From: Virgibacillus alimentarius
Lineage (GTDB): Bacteria > Bacillota > Bacilli > Bacillales > Amphibacillaceae
Direction of reading: 5' to 3'
Length of the DNA stretch: 53,677 nucleotides
Assembly: GCF_000709085.1 (NCBI RefSeq)
Contig: NZ_JFBD01000004.1
Coordinates: forward strand, 1-53,677
In this document: piece after piece, positions 51,775 to 53,677 of the stretch
Layout: the number at the start of each line of letters is the position of its first letter
Numbering within the stretch: position 1 is the stretch's first letter
Made by a program: the position numbers and the translations under genes
The notes under the pieces: model-generated
Seen by the model: only the letters and a program-made list of their open reading frames with translations
What the model was told of the DNA's origin: nothing
Database searches by the model: none

Positions 51775-52377
51775 TTAAATATGCTTATACCATTTACCAG
51801 CTGCTTCTACTTCATGAAACGTTAACTGATGTCCTTTATTTTCCCAATGCAAGTCTACTTTTGCCCCTGCTCCTTCCAGCAAGGATTTCAATTCTTCAGA
51901 TTCCCCTGGTGAACAAATAGGATCATTGGTACCTGCTGCAATAAATACATTTCTGCCTGATAAATTCGGCAACTTCATGCCTCGTCTTGGAACCATTGGA
52001 TGATGGAGAATGGCTCCTATGATAGCATCTGGATAATGAAACAGTAAGCTTGCTGCGATATTTGCACCATTGGAATAACCGATTGCTAGAATCTGATTAC
52101 GGTCAAATGCATACTTTTGTGCTGCCTCATCTAGAAATTCGTTCAACGCTTTTGTACGGAAAACCAAATCTTCTTCATCAAATACACCTTCCGCTAATCT
52201 CCTGAAAAAGCGCGGCATTCCGTTCTCCAGAACATTACCTCTTACACTTAAAATATTTGCATCTGGGTCAACCTTATCTGCAAGAGGCAGAAGGTCCTGT
52301 TCCGTTCCTCCCGTTCCATGTAATAATAGTAATGTCGGTTTGGATGAATCGTTTCCTTTTTGGAAAATATGTTTCAT
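51775..52377 (-). CDS. MhqD-like alpha/beta hydrolase (carboxylesterase)
   Basis: A 200-residue carboxylesterase/dienelactone hydrolase-like protein. The oxyanion region LLLHGTGGTEQDLL, the nucleophile elbow AIGYSNGANIA (Ser), the acid in AGTNDPICSP (Asp) and the base His in WENKGHQLT form a full triad. It resembles B. subtilis MhqD, part of the quinone stress response, by memory. Its neighbour is a VOC protein, as often seen near mhq genes, but no ring-cleaving dioxygenase can be named. ATG 52377 has GAGGAG 8 nt upstream; a TTG at 52383 is less likely. Confidence 0.85.
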   Translation of the reverse strand: MKHIFQKGNDSSKPTLLLLHGTGGTEQDLLPLADKVDPDANILSVRGNVLENGMPRFFRRLAEGVFDEEDLVFRTKALNEFLDEAAQKYAFDRNQILAIGYSNGANIAASLLFHYPDAIIGAILHHPMVPRRGMKLPNLSGRNVFIAAGTNDPICSPGESEELKSLLEGAGAKVDLHWENKGHQLTFHEVEAAGKWYKHI

Positions 52378-52829
52378 GATCAATTCTCCTCTTCTTTATT
52401 ATTTTCGCCGCTTATTTCTCCTATTCCTTTTTACATTCTTTTACATGTTCCCCAATCTATTTTGGTTTCTCTATGGAAAAAACGTCACCGATTTTTCGCA
52501 TCATTAGAACCGGCTTCCAACCCCTGCCAAATACCTTTATCAAATTATCTCGATTTCGAAGTAATTATATATCAGTTTCCTTTACCGTGTCAATGAGATG
52601 TATAAATGAATACCTCTTCCAACGATATGACCTGATTGCGAAACATCTTCCCTACTCTCTAGGTTTCAGTACTTTGAAGAACATTATTTATTTTACTCCG
52701 CCGTGCTGCACAACAAAGGCATATCTCATTTTCATGATATGATGATGATAATGATTATCAAGGGTTTCATAAAAATATTGTCGTCCAATTTAAAATGGAG
52801 ATTATCGGGAAAAAAGGGGAGATTTGAAA
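52378..52829. other. Intergenic stretch without a gene
   Basis: About 450 bp between divergent genes. Short open frames are present but none has a ribosome site and a recognisable product. Confidence 0.5.
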
Positions 52830-53483
52830 ATGAAGTTAGGTGTATTAGATCAGATGGCGCAACCAAAGGGGGTGTCTGCAGAAGAGACAACAGATCGTAC
52901 GATTGAATTGGCTCAATATGTAGAAGCATTAGGGTATGAACGCTATTGGTTTGCGGAACATCATGCAACGAAGGGACTTGTATCCAGTTCTCCTGAAATT
53001 ATGATGGCGGCAGTCGCAGCTAAAACTTCCAAATTGAAGGTTGGCAGTGGTGGTATCCTGCTTCCACAGTATAGTGCATATAAAGTTGCTACCCAGCTAT
53101 TTCAATTACAGGCACTTTTTCCCGGAAGAATAGAGGCCGGTGTCGGACGTTCTCCTGGAGGAACAGAAAGGATTCGATCGTTACTGGCCGATGGCAAGGT
53201 GAATCAACTAGCTGACTATCCCGAAAAATTGAAAGATCTCATTAAATTTTTGCGTAAAGAAGGAAGGGTTCGTGCCGCACCACGTACAGAAGATGCTCCG
53301 AACTTATTCGCATTAGGTTTGGGAGAAAATAGTGCTGCACTGGCAGGCGAACTGGGGATTGGCTATGTATACGGTCATTTCATTAACCAAAATAGAGGGA
53401 AAGAAGCACATCAGACCTATCGAGCAAGTTTCCGAAAAGGGTTTTTGAATAATCCAGATAAAGTGGCGACCCCTAAAAGTTAG
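52830..53483 (+). pseudogene. LLM class flavin-dependent oxidoreductase, 3' truncated by an IS remnant
   Basis: Luciferase-like protein with MKLGVLDQMAQPKG, RYWFAEHHATKGLVSSSPEI, KLKVGSGGILLPQYSAYKVA and FPGRIEAGVGRSPGG, all typical of the group called MsnO8 or YceB/YtmO-like (about 330 aa). Here only about 212 native residues remain. At about 53465 the sequence changes to an IS3-type end and the frame stops at 53483 inside it. ATG 52830 has GGGGAG 8 nt upstream. The missing C-terminal third makes activity unlikely. Confidence 0.85.
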
Positions 53484-53677
53484 AGTTTTTATTATGCAGC
53501 TGATTGGCTGGATTGAGTTCGGTATTCGTGACCGGACTTCAGTCCAGTCAAATTTTTGCTTTTGATCCGTACCGTGGTTTATTACCAAGTAGATGTAATC
53601 TTCAAATTCGTCGTTTTAATTCTCATAGCTTACTAATTTCTCTCCATAATACATTTACTTGCTTTAAAATGCCCAAA
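53465..53677 (-). mobile_element. Decayed IS3-family element, OrfB 3' end
   Basis: Read on the minus strand, the last codons give EYRTQSSQSAA and stop just before the terminal GGGGTC end (CTAACTTTTAGGGGTCGCCA). Upstream pieces in shifting frames (FGHFKAS, MYYGEKLVSYE, SPV before EYRTQ) match the end of an IS150-type OrfB (usual LSPVEYRTQ). Several single-base insertions break the frame, so it is inactive. It continues beyond the window. Confidence 0.78.

Overview
The window looks like chromosome from a low-GC Gram-positive Bacillaceae species, possibly of the Virgibacillus/Oceanobacillus kind (genus is inference). Signs are strong AGGAGG-type ribosome sites, T-box, SAM-I and fluoride riboswitches, a Bacillus-order rbs operon (rbsR-K-D-A-C-B), PadR/HAAS/DUF4097 and RpiR regulators. 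No rRNA, tRNA or CRISPR array was seen.

Left part (1-9.5 kb): an array of about 16 tandem 20-bp repeats; small ASCH, GNAT and membrane genes; two overlapping crcB fluoride channel genes behind a fluoride riboswitch; a PaaI-type thioesterase; and an operon (RpiR regulator, M20 amidohydrolase, GNAT transferase, N-succinylamino acid racemase-type enolase) matching the known D-to-L amino acid conversion pathway. A YkvI-like transporter gene follows. The regulator is preceded by two similar 14-bp operators exactly 30 bp apart.

10.88-20.63 kb is a 9.75-kb integrative element with ends resolved to the dinucleotide. It sits in codon 20 of a flavin-dependent monooxygenase gene whose two halves lie on either side and rejoin in frame. 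Cargo: a DSR2-type SIR2 anti-phage protein, a 60-aa ORF just upstream of it, a putative regulator, a complete threonyl-tRNA synthetase behind two tandem T-box leaders, a Rep-like protein, a 52-aa ORF and a large serine recombinase. The reconstructed attP has strong dyad symmetry. The broken gene belonged to a SAM-I riboswitch-controlled flavin reductase/monooxygenase pair, presumably for organosulfur use.

20.7-30 kb: that flavin reductase and riboswitch, an LCP cell-wall ligase, a TsdA-like dihaem cytochrome, an HprK-like kinase away from lgt, an AEC transporter, a class V aminotransferase and a penicillin-acylase-family hydrolase.

30.1-35.8 kb is a compact class II lanthipeptide locus (promoter, 59-aa precursor, intergenic hairpin, LanM, peptidase-containing LanT). 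The predicted core is short and shares TTWPC with haloduracin beta. No recognisable immunity ABC transporter follows, but a small membrane protein, a MerR regulator and a COG2426 membrane protein do.

37.9-53.7 kb: an XRE/membrane pair, the complete ribose operon with paired RbsR-type operators, a nucleoside hydrolase that would feed it, the padR/HAAS/DUF4097 operon, a DJ-1 family protein, a secreted sphingomyelinase C, spermidine acetyltransferase SpeG, a VOC protein and an MhqD-like hydrolase. At the right edge a luciferase-like gene is cut by a decayed IS3-family element. A GC-rich dispersed repeat family recurs in intergenic DNA, several copies starting exactly at stop codons.
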